Of a stretch of DNA of 64,000 bases, positions 6,608 to 18,011 are shown in pieces (the stretch's first letter is position 1; the number at the start of each line of letters is the position of its first letter). The translations under genes were made by a program, and so were the position numbers. Under the pieces are notes generated by a model that saw nothing but the letters and a program-made list of their open reading frames with translations, was not told where the DNA came from and made no database searches. Source of the DNA: Streptomyces sp. R21 (GTDB lineage Bacteria > Actinomycetota > Actinomycetes > Streptomycetales > Streptomycetaceae); the NCBI RefSeq assembly GCF_041051975.1, contig NZ_CP163435.1, positions 6,675,001-6,739,000 on the forward strand, given 5' to 3'.

Positions 6608-7891
6608 TTAAAAGCCTCCGGAAGGCGCGTTCCAGGGTTCGCCGGAGCTCGGCGCGTCGAAGGCACCGGGCTGTGAATCCGTGGCGGGACCGCTGTTGTA
6701 CGTGTCGTTCGTGTTGTACGTGCCGTAGGGGTCGTTCGTTTCACCGGTTTCGTACGGAGATTCGTACGGAGACTGGAAATTGCCTTGATACGCGGCGCCC
6801 ACGAAGGTGTCGTTCAGCGGGTCGTACGCGGACGGGGGAGCCTCACCGACCGGCGGCGGGGACGGGGCCGGCCACCGGCCGCCGCCCTCGACGGGCGGGA
6901 GCGACTGGGTGGGCTGCAGGTCCATGGGCACGTTCATGCGTGCGGTCTGGTCGGCCGCCAGGGGGTCCTGGGCGCGCGGGGTCGCCGAAACGGCCCGGTA
7001 GGCCGCGGCGAAGCCGTTGCCGGACTCGGGCGTCATGGTCCGCGAGGGAGCGTCGTAGAGCGACGTCGAGGGGGATGCCGCCCGCTGCGGCGGCACCGCC
7101 GTGTCCGGCGAAGGGCTCGCCGACCGTACGTCGAAGCCCGGCAGGGAGGCCGTCTCGGCGTTGCGGGCGCGGCTCTCCTCCAGCTCCTCGCGGCCCGGCC
7201 GGGTGTCGGTGCCGAGGGCCGCCATGATCCTGTCGGCCACCTTGCGCTTGAACGGGCGGGGAGCCGCGCGCAGTGCGAGGGCCGCCATCACGGCCACCAG
7301 GCAGAGGCCGTAGAGGATCACGAAGATGGGCTTGGCCTGTCGACCCGCGTAGAGGCCGTGGACCAGCGCGGCGCACCAGGCGGGGTAGGCGAGTTGGTGC
7401 ACCGCCCGCCAGCGTGCGGCGATCGGCGCGGGGGACGCGAAAGCGCTGCGCAGCGCGCCGGTGATGGCCGTGAAGATCATGAGCAGGCCGGCCAGGGAGC
7501 CGAGACCGATGAGCCCGTTGATGCCCGTGACGCCGAGCCCGAAGGGGATCAGCGCGGCGATCAACGTGGTGTGGTCCAGGGCCAGTTTGACCGTGATGTG
7601 CAGGAAGAGGAACGCGACCGAGGAGACGGCGGTCGTCCGGTGCACCGCCTGGGCCACCAGCCGTTGACGCGTGTTCAGGAAGAGCCGGTCGGTCGCGACC
7701 AGCCCCCAGATTACGGAGCAGCTGAGGGCGACCAGGCAGAGCACGCCGGCGCCGAAGTTGAGGAAGTTGCGGACACCGTCACCTCCGAGCAGCACGATCG
7801 CGGGTATGAGAAGCAGAACGGCAGCTGACGCGATCCCGTAGGCCGAGCGGCCCGGTTGGGGAAGCGAGCTGTTCTTGCGACGAGGGTTCAT
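6608..7891 (-). CDS. Cytochrome b/ferric-reductase-like heme membrane protein
   Basis: The 427-residue protein has about six transmembrane helices in residues 15-215 and a 210-residue hydrophilic tail rich in Pro, Ser, Tyr and Asn-Asp-Thr-Tyr repeats. Paired histidines spaced 14 and 13 apart (H84/H98 and H165/H178) fit bis-histidine heme b ligation across two helices, as in ferric-reductase-like membrane domains. No FAD/NAD domain is present on this chain; the NuoF-ferredoxin fusion encoded directly downstream could supply it. The ATG has GGGAG about 8 bases upstream. The electron acceptor is unknown. The upstream region is unusually AT-rich for this chromosome and carries an ATTAC-GCGAA-GTAAT palindrome. 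Confidence 0.75.
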   Translation of the reverse strand: MNPRRKNSSLPQPGRSAYGIASAAVLLLIPAIVLLGGDGVRNFLNFGAGVLCLVALSCSVIWGLVATDRLFLNTRQRLVAQAVHRTTAVSSVAFLFLHITVKLALDHTTLIAALIPFGLGVTGINGLIGLGSLAGLLMIFTAITGALRSAFASPAPIAARWRAVHQLAYPAWCAALVHGLYAGRQAKPIFVILYGLCLVAVMAALALRAAPRPFKRKVADRIMAALGTDTRPGREELEESRARNAETASLPGFDVRSASPSPDTAVPPQRAASPSTSLYDAPSRTMTPESGNGFAAAYRAVSATPRAQDPLAADQTARMNVPMDLQPTQSLPPVEGGGRWPAPSPPPVGEAPPSAYDPLNDTFVGAAYQGNFQSPYESPYETGETNDPYGTYNTNDTYNSGPATDSQPGAFDAPSSGEPWNAPSGGF

Positions 7892-8029
7892 GGGGGGTTA
7901 CTCCCAAACGGTTCGGGGAAGCGGTCCCGATGCCGCACTCTAAGTCGAGCCATACCGATGGGTACGAGGTTTGAGTTATTGCGTTGTTATCAAAGGGCAA
8001 TCAGATGCTTGTGATGTCCCTTAGTGACC

Positions 8030-8044
8030 ATTACGCGAAGTAAT
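8030..8044. promoter_or_regulatory. Palindrome ATTAC-GCGAA-GTAAT in an AT-rich divergent intergenic region
   Basis: The 262-base gap between the cytochrome-b-like gene (minus) and the leuS leader (plus) has an AT-rich section (about 7960-8060). Its clearest symmetrical element is this 5-5-5 inverted repeat, 139 bases upstream of the minus-strand gene. It may be an operator or part of a promoter; no known regulator consensus is recognised. Confidence 0.35.
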
Positions 8045-8153
8045 ATTTGAATCTTGTTCAGCTTTTCGAGATCTTCACAAGCTTGGCACACAGTGTCGCA
8101 GCACTCCCGGAAGCTCGGTGCGGCGCCCTCGGGCACTGCGGTACCCTGACGCC

Positions 8154-8192
8154 ATGCGTGCCGTACGCCTTCTGCTTAGTGAGCCGCGCTGA
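8154..8192 (+). CDS. leuS leader peptide (12 aa, Leu-Leu-Leu)
   Basis: The 13-codon ORF encodes MRAVRLLLSEPR. It contains three consecutive leucine codons CTT-CTG-CTT; CTT is rare in Streptomyces genes, so ribosome transit would be sensitive to charged tRNA-Leu. A TACCCT hexamer (8142-8147) lies 6 bases before the ATG, so translation may begin at the transcript 5' end. The peptide is followed by two hairpins and leuS. Leader-peptide attenuators in front of leuS have been predicted for some Streptomyces by comparative work. Confidence 0.8.
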   Translation: MRAVRLLLSEPR

Positions 8193-8199
8193 TCAGTCC

Positions 8200-8261
8200 C
8201 GACCACCGATGAACCGTGGTCGGCATCGGCGCGGCGTCCCCTCCTGTGCGAGGGGCTTTTT
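8200..8261 (+). promoter_or_regulatory. leuS attenuator: hairpin plus intrinsic terminator
   Basis: A first stem, CGACCAC (8200-8206) with GTGGTCG (8216-8222), is followed by the terminator stem CCCCTC (8238-8243) with GAGGGG (8250-8255) and then CTTTTT (8256-8261). A possible competing pairing is GCCGCGC in the leader peptide end (8183-8189) with GCGCGGC (8229-8235). Ribosome stalling at the Leu codons would be expected to change which pairing forms and let transcription run into leuS when leucyl-tRNA is scarce. The exact antiterminator was not modelled. Confidence 0.75.
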
Positions 8262-8308
8262 CATTTCCTGGGCAGCTGGCAGAGACGATCGATGGAGCTT
8301 TGAGGATC

Positions 8309-11185
<2,877 letters not shown>

Positions 11186-11210
11186 GCGGCTTGAGCTGTC
11201 CGGTCTCCTG

Positions 11211-11230
11211 GGCTTGGGCTTGGGCTTGGG
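11211..11230 (+). repeat. (GGCTTG)3 microsatellite downstream of leuS
   Basis: Three perfect tandem GGCTTG hexamers (11211-11228) directly after leuS. The same triple repeat occurs at 18338-18355 in front of holA. Confidence 0.6.
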
Positions 11231-11284
11231 CCTGAGGCTTGAAGCTTGGGGCCAGACGGGGCAGCGAGGTCGGGGTCGTCCCCT

Positions 11285-11327
11285 ACGGGCAGGTTCAGGG
11301 TTCCTCAGGAACTCCGGACCTGCCCGT
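11285..11327 (+). terminator. Branched hairpin, probable leuS terminator
   Basis: ACGGGCAGGT (11285-11294) pairs with ACCTGCCCGT (11318-11327). The loop itself contains GTTCC-TCA-GGAAC. The stem is followed by TTGCGTTT. It lies about 100 bases after leuS and 57 bases before the next start, so it could also sit in the next gene's leader. Confidence 0.6.
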
Positions 11328-11383
11328 TGCGTTTACCGTTGAAGGGCGGCGCAGCTGCTGCCGTGCCCGTCGGAGGAGGAGTC

Positions 11384-12115
11384 GTGGAAGCCGTGGTCGC
11401 AGTCTTCGCCCTGCTCTTCCTGCTGTTCGTGGTGCTCGGTGCGTACGCCACCGTGAAGGTGGTCGGCGCCGCCAAGCGCGGTGTGGACCGCACGATCGCG
11501 CAGGCCCGCCGCACGGTCGAGGACACCACGCTCCGCGCCAGGACGTACGCCCAGCCCGGCCCGGTCGGCGAGCTGGCCCAGCTGCGGCTGAAGCTGCGCA
11601 CCTCCATGCGGGCCACCCAGGACGCGCTGCACGCGGGCGTGGCCGAGGACGAGTCCCTGAAGGAATCCCTGGGCCTCTTCGAGCGCCTGAGCGCGCATGG
11701 GCATGAACTGGACGACGAGCTCAAGCGCCTGGAGACCGAGCCCGACCGGGGGACGCTCACCGGGCGGCTGCCCGCACTGCGCGAGCGCACCGAGCGCATC
11801 ACGCAGTCGGCGGACTCGCTGCGCTGGGCCGCCCGTGACCGGGCCCGCCGGTTCGCGGACGACGACCTGGACTCCCTGAGCGCCCAGATAGACGTGGAGG
11901 CGGGCGCGCTGCGGCACTGGACGACGGAGCCGACCGCCGCGTCCTCCTGGCCCGAGGCACCGGCCTCCGAGGAGGCCGCGTCGAGCGGGCAGACCTGGCC
12001 GGAGACCCCGCGGTCCCGGACACCCGAGGAGCCGACCCGCACCGCCATCACCCCGCCGGGCCGCCGCCCCAGCTACCCGTGGCAGAAGAAGGCCCGCCCC
12101 GAGAGCACGACTTGA
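11384..12115 (+). CDS. Hypothetical membrane-anchored coiled-coil protein
   Basis: No named family is recognised. The 243-residue protein begins with one transmembrane helix (residues 2-25, VEAVVAVFALLFLLFVVLGA), then a long charged helical region (about 30-180) with leucine and arginine heptads typical of coiled coils, and ends in a Pro/Ser/Thr/Trp-rich tail. The GTG start is chosen because GGAGGAGGA lies 3-8 bases upstream; the upstream in-frame extension runs back through the leuS terminator hairpin. It is probably anchored in the cytoplasmic membrane with the helical part inside. It stands alone between leuS and degV. Confidence 0.7.
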   Translation: MEAVVAVFALLFLLFVVLGAYATVKVVGAAKRGVDRTIAQARRTVEDTTLRARTYAQPGPVGELAQLRLKLRTSMRATQDALHAGVAEDESLKESLGLFERLSAHGHELDDELKRLETEPDRGTLTGRLPALRERTERITQSADSLRWAARDRARRFADDDLDSLSAQIDVEAGALRHWTTEPTAASSWPEAPASEEAASSGQTWPETPRSRTPEEPTRTAITPPGRRPSYPWQKKARPESTT

Positions 12116-12186
12116 GCGGCCCGTCCGACCGCAGGTGAGAGGGGTCGGTCTGCCGTCCACCCGCCCCGGCAGGTAACCTCCAGCTC

Positions 12187-13032
12187 ATGTCCCGCCATGT
12201 CGCGATCGTCACCGATTCAACGGCCTACCTGCCGCCCCGGACGATGGAGCGCCACGGCATCACCGCGGTGCCCCTGACCGTGGTTCTCGGAGATCAGGCG
12301 CTCGAAGAGGGCACCGAGATCTCGGCCCGCTCGCTGGCCCAGGCCCTGCAGAAGCGGCGACCCGTCACCACATCCCGCCCCAGTCCCGAGATGTTCGCGG
12401 AGACCTACCGCAAGGTAGCCGAATCCGGGGCCACCGGCATCGTTTCCCTCCATCTGTCCGCCGAATTCTCCGGCACCTACGACGCCGCCGTCCTCGCGGC
12501 CCGGGAGGCGCCGATCCCCGTGCGGGTCGTCGACACCGGGATGGTCGCGATGGCCCTCGGGTTCTGTGCGCTGGCCGCGGCCGAGTCCGCGGAGGCGGGG
12601 GGCACCGTCGACGAGGCGGTCACCGCCGCGGAGAAGCGCGCGGCCGGCACCTCCGCGTACTTCTACGTCGACACGCTCGACTATCTGCGCCGCGGCGGCC
12701 GGATCGGCGCCGCCCAGGCCCTGCTGGGCTCCGCGCTCGCGGTGAAGCCACTGCTGGAGCTGAACGGCGGCCGCATCGAACTCCTGGAAAAGGTGCGCAC
12801 GGCGTCCAAGGCGATCGCCCGCCTGGAGGAGATCGTGGCCGACCGTGCGGGCAGCGCCCAGGTCGACATCGCCGTCCATCACCTCGCCGCCCCCGAGCGG
12901 GCAGCGGCCCTCGCGGACCGGTTGCGTGTGCGGGTGCCGGGCCTCGTCGATCTGCATGTCAGCGAGGTCGGAGCGGTGATCGGGGCGCACACGGGTCCCG
13001 GACTGCTGGGGGCGGTTGTCTCTCCTCGGTGA
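12187..13032 (+). CDS. DegV family fatty-acid-binding protein
   Basis: DegV proteins bind fatty acids; in Firmicutes the FakB members hand fatty acids to a kinase. The 281-residue protein shows the family features: VTDSTAYLP near the N-terminus, TTSRPSPEMF (the Thr-Ser ligand-binding motif, about 58-67), LSAEFSGTYDAA and the C-terminal IGAHTGPGLLG. The length is normal. No FakA kinase is adjacent, so the pathway here is uncertain. The ATG follows a TAACCT hexamer (12174-12179) by 7 bases with no Shine-Dalgarno, so it looks leaderless. Confidence 0.92.
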   Translation: MSRHVAIVTDSTAYLPPRTMERHGITAVPLTVVLGDQALEEGTEISARSLAQALQKRRPVTTSRPSPEMFAETYRKVAESGATGIVSLHLSAEFSGTYDAAVLAAREAPIPVRVVDTGMVAMALGFCALAAAESAEAGGTVDEAVTAAEKRAAGTSAYFYVDTLDYLRRGGRIGAAQALLGSALAVKPLLELNGGRIELLEKVRTASKAIARLEEIVADRAGSAQVDIAVHHLAAPERAAALADRLRVRVPGLVDLHVSEVGAVIGAHTGPGLLGAVVSPR

Positions 13033-13149
13033 GGCGAGAGATGTCTGTCGAGGCAGACGTGGTGCGTGCGACTCGTGTGGGTGACGGAGTTGTCCACAAC
13101 CGGGCGGTAATCCCCGGGAATTGAGCAAGATCATCGTGAGGTCGACGGA

Positions 13150-14340
13150 GTGCCGGATCCTCCTCGCATGGCACTTCGATCACGCTCACGCACCGCCACT
13201 CCGACCAGCGGCCCGGGCCGCGGCCCCGTCTCCGACGGCCGCACCCGCCACCGCCGACATCAGCCCCGGAGCCGGACTCGCACCCGGCCACGCCAGGCCT
13301 CGGCGGAGGCCCTCCGGCTGCGCGCGGAGACGCTCTTCACCGAGCGGGTCGGCGAGCACCGGGAGTCGGGGAACGCCCCACCGGGCGCGGACCGGGATGT
13401 GGGTGCGTCCAGGGAGGGCACAGCGGTGGCGCTGGGCATTGCTCGGGGGCTGGGTACGCGGGAGCTCGGCGCGGGTCGCGTATGCGGGGGTGCGGGGGAG
13501 GCTGTTGCTGACGCCGCTTTCGATGCCGATGCCGATGCAGGGGTCGGGGTCGGGGTCGAGCCCCATGTCGATGTCGGCGGGTCGGCGGGGCCATGGCGGG
13601 AGCGGGCCGGGCTGGCCGTGCGGGAGCGGATGCCGCTGTGGCTGCAGTCGCGGTGCGGCCTTGAACGCAGGAGTGTGGCCGCACTGACCGTCGTGCTGGT
13701 GGCCGCCGCCGTCTTCGCCGTACAGCACTTCTGGGTCGGCAGGACTCAGTCGGTCCGGGCCCCTGAGGTGGTGCGGGCAGCGGCGCCGTGGGGCGAAACG
13801 GCCGGCGCGGACGGCAAGGAACCGGGCGGACCCGGAGCCCGGTCGGGAGCGGCCGGGGACACCTCCGCCGGAGGCGCCTCCGCGGGGACCGTGCTCGTCG
13901 TCGATGTCAGCGGCAAGGTGCGCAGCCCCGGGATCCACCGGTTGCCGGCGGGTTCCCGGGTCGAGGACGCGCTGCGCGCGGCGGGCGGGGTGCGCCCCGG
14001 TGCGAGTACCGAGGGACTCAACCGCGCCCGCCTCCTGGTGGACGGCGAGCAGGTCGTGGTCGGCACTCCGGCACCCGCCGGCGGAGCGGGACCGGGCGGT
14101 ACGGGTGCCGTCGGCACCGGTGGGGCCGTGGCCGGGGCGGCACCGTCCGCCCCCGTCTCCCTCAACACGGCCACCGTGGAGCAGCTCGACACCCTGCCGG
14201 GCGTCGGCCCCGTCCTGGCCCAGCACATCGTCGACTACCGCACCCAGCACGGCGGCTTCCGTTCCGTCGACGAACTCCGCGAGGTCAACGGCATCGGCGA
14301 TCGCCGCTTCGCCGATCTGCGGAATGTGGTGCGGCCATGA
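13150..14340 (+). CDS. comEA: ComEA-like DNA-binding competence protein
   Basis: The 396-residue protein carries a long, low-complexity basic/acidic N-terminal region, a transmembrane helix near 175-195 (SVAALTVVLVAAAVFAVQHFW), an SLBB-type domain (VLVVDVSGKVRSPGIHRLPAG) and a C-terminal helix-hairpin-helix pair (SLNTATVEQLDTLPGVGPVLA ... VNGIGDRRFADL) that binds DNA without sequence specificity. ComEA presents incoming DNA to the ComEC channel. The GTG start has GTGAGG 8 bases upstream; an ATG at 13168 is the alternative. The stop overlaps the comEC ATG (ATGA). Streptomyces are not known as naturally competent, so the physiological role is open. Confidence 0.88.
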   Translation: MPDPPRMALRSRSRTATPTSGPGRGPVSDGRTRHRRHQPRSRTRTRPRQASAEALRLRAETLFTERVGEHRESGNAPPGADRDVGASREGTAVALGIARGLGTRELGAGRVCGGAGEAVADAAFDADADAGVGVGVEPHVDVGGSAGPWRERAGLAVRERMPLWLQSRCGLERRSVAALTVVLVAAAVFAVQHFWVGRTQSVRAPEVVRAAAPWGETAGADGKEPGGPGARSGAAGDTSAGGASAGTVLVVDVSGKVRSPGIHRLPAGSRVEDALRAAGGVRPGASTEGLNRARLLVDGEQVVVGTPAPAGGAGPGGTGAVGTGGAVAGAAPSAPVSLNTATVEQLDTLPGVGPVLAQHIVDYRTQHGGFRSVDELREVNGIGDRRFADLRNVVRP

Positions 14341-16985
14341 GCGGCTCGAAGGAGCGGTCGGATGCGGCCGTGAGTGGTGCGACCGGGCCCGGGGAGCCCC
14401 AGGGACGGTTGCCGCGCGCACCCTCCCCGCCGGGTGGTCCCGCCGTGACGCGTCGGGCGGTGCACGCCGCTTCGGGCAGCCGGCTGGGGGCGGCGCATCC
14501 CCGTGAGGAGGGGCCGGCGGATCTGCGGATGGTGCCGCCCGCACTGGCGGCGTGGGTGACGGCGGCGGTGATGGTGGGCGAACCGCCCGGGTGGGTCACG
14601 GCTGTCGTCGTGGTCTGTCTGACGGCGGGCGTAGCACTGCTGATGGCGGGACGAAGAGGGAGCCGTGGCGTGGTGGGGCGCGGTGGAGGGAGGTCGCGTT
14701 CGTGGCCGCGCACCTCCGCCGCTGCCGCACTGCTCTGCGTAGCGGCGGCCGCCGCCTCCGCGGGGCTGCACGGCGCCGACCTGCGGCGCGGGCCGGTCCC
14801 TTCCTTGGCGCGCCAGTACGCCCACGTGACCGCCGAGGTGGAGGTCACCTCCGATCCCCGGCTCACCCGGCCCCGGATCAACGGGGATCACGCCGCTCCG
14901 GCAGCCGTGCTGATGGACGCGGAAGTCCGGCGTGTGACCAGGGCGGCCGGGACGGGCGGGGTGGACGCGACGGACACGGCGGCCGGTATGGACGTGGTCA
15001 CGCGCACGCCGGTACTGATGATCGTCGACGCGCGCTCACCCCGGGGGTCGCCCTGGCTGGCGGTGCTCCCCTCCACCCGGTTGCGGGTGTCCGGGCGCCT
15101 CGTGCCCGCGCTCTCGGGCGGCGGGGACCGGATCGCGGCCGTGCTGAGGGTGCGGGGGAGCGCGCCGCCACAGGTGGTGGGGGAGCCGTCCGGTGCGCAG
15201 AGGTTCGCCGGGCGGCTGCGTGAGGGACTGCGAGAGGCGACCGACGGGCTGGACGCGGACGCGCGGGCGCTGCTGCCGGGGCTGGTCGTGGGGGACACCT
15301 CACGGGTCACCCCGGAGCTGGACGAGGCGTTCAAGGCGACGGACCTCACCCATCTTCTGGCGGTCAGTGGGGGCAACTTCACGATCCTGCTCGCCCTGTT
15401 CATCGGGCCGCCGGGCCTCGCTCAGCGGGCCGAGCGCCGCGGACTCGCGCCACGGACCGGAGTTCCGCTGCGGGCGACCGCACTGCTCGGCGCGGCGGTC
15501 ACGCTCGGCTTCGTGATCGTGTGCCGGCCGGACCCGAGCGTGCTGCGGGCGGCGGCCTGCGGGGCGATCGCGCTGCTCGCCATCGCGACCGGACGCCGCA
15601 GATCGCTGATCCCCGCGCTGGCCACCGCCGTCCTGCTGCTGGTGCTGTACGACCCGTGGCTGGCCCGCAGTTACGGCTTCCTGCTCTCCGTCCTCGCCAC
15701 GGGAGCCCTGCTCACGCTCGCCCCACGGTGGAGCGCGGCCCTCCAGGGACGCCGGGTGCCCCCGCGCCTGGCCGAGGCGCTCGCCGCCGCGGCCGCGGCA
15801 CAGGCCCTGTGCGCACCGGTCGTCGCCGTCCTGTCGGCCCGGGTGAGCCTGGTGGCGGTGCCGTGCAATCTGCTCGCGGAGTTCGCCGTAGCGCCGGCCA
15901 CGGTGCTGGGCTTCGCGACTCTGGCGACGGCCACCGTGGCGATGCCCGCGGCGAAAGCCCTGGCGTGGTGGGCGAGTTGGCCGGTTCGGTGGATCGCTGA
16001 CATCGCGCGGAGCGGTGCGGCCCTGCCCGGCGGAGGAGTGGGGTGGCCGGACAGCTGGACGGGGGCGCTGCTGCTCGCGCTCGTCACGGCGGTCGTCGTG
16101 GTGGTCGGCCGACGGCTGCTGAGGCATCCCTGGCTCAGCGGGGCCTGCGCCGTGCTGTTCCTGCTGGTCGTGGTGCAGCCGCCGCCGCTCACCCGAGTGA
16201 TCACCGGGTGGCCGCCGCCCGGCTGGCGGTTCGCGATGTGCGACGTGGGACAGGGCGACGCGACGGTGCTGGCGGCGGGCGACGGCTCGGGGGTGGTGGT
16301 GGACGCGGGGCCCGACCCGGCGCTGGTCGACCGCTGCCTGAGCGCGCTCGGCATCACCAGGATCCCGCTCGTCGTGCTGACGCACTTTCACGCCGACCAT
16401 GTGGCCGGGCTGCCGGGGGTGTTGCGTGGGCGTTCGGTGGGTGCGATCGAGACAACCGGGTTCGAAGAGCCGCCGGACCAGGCGGAGTTCGTTCGGAAGG
16501 AGGCGGCTGCCCGGCACATTCCGCTGACGCGGGCCGTGGCGGGGGAGCGGCGGCGCACGGAAGGGCTCGACTGGCGGGTGCTGTGGCCGCCGCCGAACCC
16601 ACCGGCCCTCGCACCGGACGGCCCGAACGACGCCAGCGTCACCCTGCTCGTACAGTCGGCCGGGCTGCGCCTGCTGCTGCTCGGCGACCTCGAACCGCCC
16701 GCTCAGGAAGCGCTGTTGAGATCTCCGGCGGCCGCGGACCTGACATCCGTGGACGTCCTCAAGGTCGCCCATCATGGCTCGGCCTACCAGGACCCCGACC
16801 TCATACGCAGGGTGGCCCCGCGACTCGCGCTGATCTCGTGCGGGGCGGGCAATCCGTACGGACACCCAGCACCCAGTACGGTCGCGGCGCTGCGGGCCGG
16901 GGGCGCGATGGTGCTGCGTACGGACCGGGACGGGGCGATCGCCGTGGCCGGTGCGGGCGGTGGGCTGAGGGTCACGACGGAGTGA
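14337..16985 (+). CDS. comEC: ComEC/Rec2 DNA-uptake channel protein
   Basis: The 882-residue protein contains the Competence transmembrane domain (about 305-600, with LLPGLVVGDTSRVTPEL and DLTHLLAVSGGNFTI) and a C-terminal metallo-beta-lactamase domain from about 632 (CDVGQGDATVLAAGDG) with HFHADH at residues 683-688. In competent bacteria ComEC forms the inner-membrane channel for single-stranded DNA and its metallo domain probably degrades the other strand. N-terminal helices occupy about 60-140. The ATG overlaps the comEA stop, so the two are co-translated. No comF or comG genes are nearby. Confidence 0.9.
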   Translation: MSGSKERSDAAVSGATGPGEPQGRLPRAPSPPGGPAVTRRAVHAASGSRLGAAHPREEGPADLRMVPPALAAWVTAAVMVGEPPGWVTAVVVVCLTAGVALLMAGRRGSRGVVGRGGGRSRSWPRTSAAAALLCVAAAAASAGLHGADLRRGPVPSLARQYAHVTAEVEVTSDPRLTRPRINGDHAAPAAVLMDAEVRRVTRAAGTGGVDATDTAAGMDVVTRTPVLMIVDARSPRGSPWLAVLPSTRLRVSGRLVPALSGGGDRIAAVLRVRGSAPPQVVGEPSGAQRFAGRLREGLREATDGLDADARALLPGLVVGDTSRVTPELDEAFKATDLTHLLAVSGGNFTILLALFIGPPGLAQRAERRGLAPRTGVPLRATALLGAAVTLGFVIVCRPDPSVLRAAACGAIALLAIATGRRRSLIPALATAVLLLVLYDPWLARSYGFLLSVLATGALLTLAPRWSAALQGRRVPPRLAEALAAAAAAQALCAPVVAVLSARVSLVAVPCNLLAEFAVAPATVLGFATLATATVAMPAAKALAWWASWPVRWIADIARSGAALPGGGVGWPDSWTGALLLALVTAVVVVVGRRLLRHPWLSGACAVLFLLVVVQPPPLTRVITGWPPPGWRFAMCDVGQGDATVLAAGDGSGVVVDAGPDPALVDRCLSALGITRIPLVVLTHFHADHVAGLPGVLRGRSVGAIETTGFEEPPDQAEFVRKEAAARHIPLTRAVAGERRRTEGLDWRVLWPPPNPPALAPDGPNDASVTLLVQSAGLRLLLLGDLEPPAQEALLRSPAAADLTSVDVLKVAHHGSAYQDPDLIRRVAPRLALISCGAGNPYGHPAPSTVAALRAGGAMVLRTDRDGAIAVAGAGGGLRVTTE

Positions 16986-17034
16986 GTCGCGAGTGGCGAC
17001 GGAAGAAGGTCGCGAATGGCGACAGACTGGGCCC

Positions 17035-17862
17035 ATGAATTCCGCACAGGTTGATGCCTACCTTCGCCGTATCGGGGTCGCACACCCCGCGTGGCCCACC
17101 GCCGATGTGCTGCGCGAGCTGCACCTCCGCCACCTGCAGACCGTGCCGTTCGAGAACCTGTCGATCCATCTGGGTGAGGAGATCGTGCTGGAGGAGGACC
17201 GGCTGCTGGACAAGGTGGTGGGCGCGCGCAGGGGCGGCTTCTGCTACGAACTGAACGGCGCGTTCGGGGCGTTGCTCGGGTCCTTGGGATTCGACGTGAC
17301 GCTCCTCGCGGGGCGGGTCTACGGCGAGGAGGGGCGCCTCGGGATTCCGTACGACCATCTCGCGCTGCGGGTGCGGACGGTGGACGGGGGTGACTGGCTG
17401 ACCGACATCGGGTTCGGGGCGCACAGCCACTATCCGCTGGCCTTCGGGGAGCGGGGCGAACAGACGGACCCTGGTGGGACGTTCCGGGTCGTCGAAGCGG
17501 GGCCGGACGCGGCGGGCGTGCGGGGGGCCGGCGGGACGCGCGGGGCCGAGGACCTGGACGTGTTCCGGGACGGCAAGCCGCAGTACCGACTGGAGACGCG
17601 GCCGCGGGCGCTCGGGGATTTCGCGGCCGGGGCCTGGTGGCACAGCACGTCTCCGGTGTCGCACTTCACACGGTCGCTGGTCTGCTCGCGGGTCACGGAG
17701 GACGGAGGACGGATCACGCTCAGTGGCCGCAGTCTCACGGTGACGGCTGCCGACGGGACGAAGGAGGTGTCGGAACTGGCCGGGGACGAGGACGTGTTGA
17801 CGGTCTACCGGGAGCGCTTCGGGATCGAGGTGGGCCGGGTGCCGGAGGTGCGGAAGCTGTAG
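17035..17862 (+). CDS. Arylamine N-acetyltransferase
   Basis: NAT enzymes transfer acetyl or other acyl groups from CoA to arylamines, arylhydrazines or aromatic amine intermediates. The 275-residue protein has the catalytic triad Cys70 (RRGGFCYELN), His108 (PYDHLALRV) and Asp124 (TDIGFG), and the typical N-terminal HLQTVPFENLSIHLG motif. The length matches bacterial NATs. ATG 17035 is chosen because the homologous domain begins there; the upstream in-frame extension is not conserved in character. It lies 49 bases after comEC on the same strand. The natural substrate is unknown; in actinomycetes relatives act in antibiotic assembly as well as detoxification. Confidence 0.93.
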   Translation: MNSAQVDAYLRRIGVAHPAWPTADVLRELHLRHLQTVPFENLSIHLGEEIVLEEDRLLDKVVGARRGGFCYELNGAFGALLGSLGFDVTLLAGRVYGEEGRLGIPYDHLALRVRTVDGGDWLTDIGFGAHSHYPLAFGERGEQTDPGGTFRVVEAGPDAAGVRGAGGTRGAEDLDVFRDGKPQYRLETRPRALGDFAAGAWWHSTSPVSHFTRSLVCSRVTEDGGRITLSGRSLTVTAADGTKEVSELAGDEDVLTVYRERFGIEVGRVPEVRKL

Positions 17863-18011
17863 CCAGGAGGGCGATTCGGGTCACTCGTGTGTCATGTCGA
17901 CCGGTCGTCGGCGGCAGGCCGTCCCGGTCTACGGCGGCAGGTCCGTCCCGGGCGTCGGTGGCAGTGCCGCCCCGGGCGTCGGCCGTGTCGGGCGTATCGG
18001 AAAATGTCCCC

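Noticed and set aside
8216..8308. N-terminal extension of leuS starting at 8216
   Set aside because: It would translate through the attenuator terminator; normal LeuRS homology begins after ATG 8309.
13150..13700. Low-complexity start of comEA as a separate gene
   Set aside because: It is continuous in frame with the transmembrane helix and SLBB/HhH domains and has no stop; best read as a variable N-terminal region.
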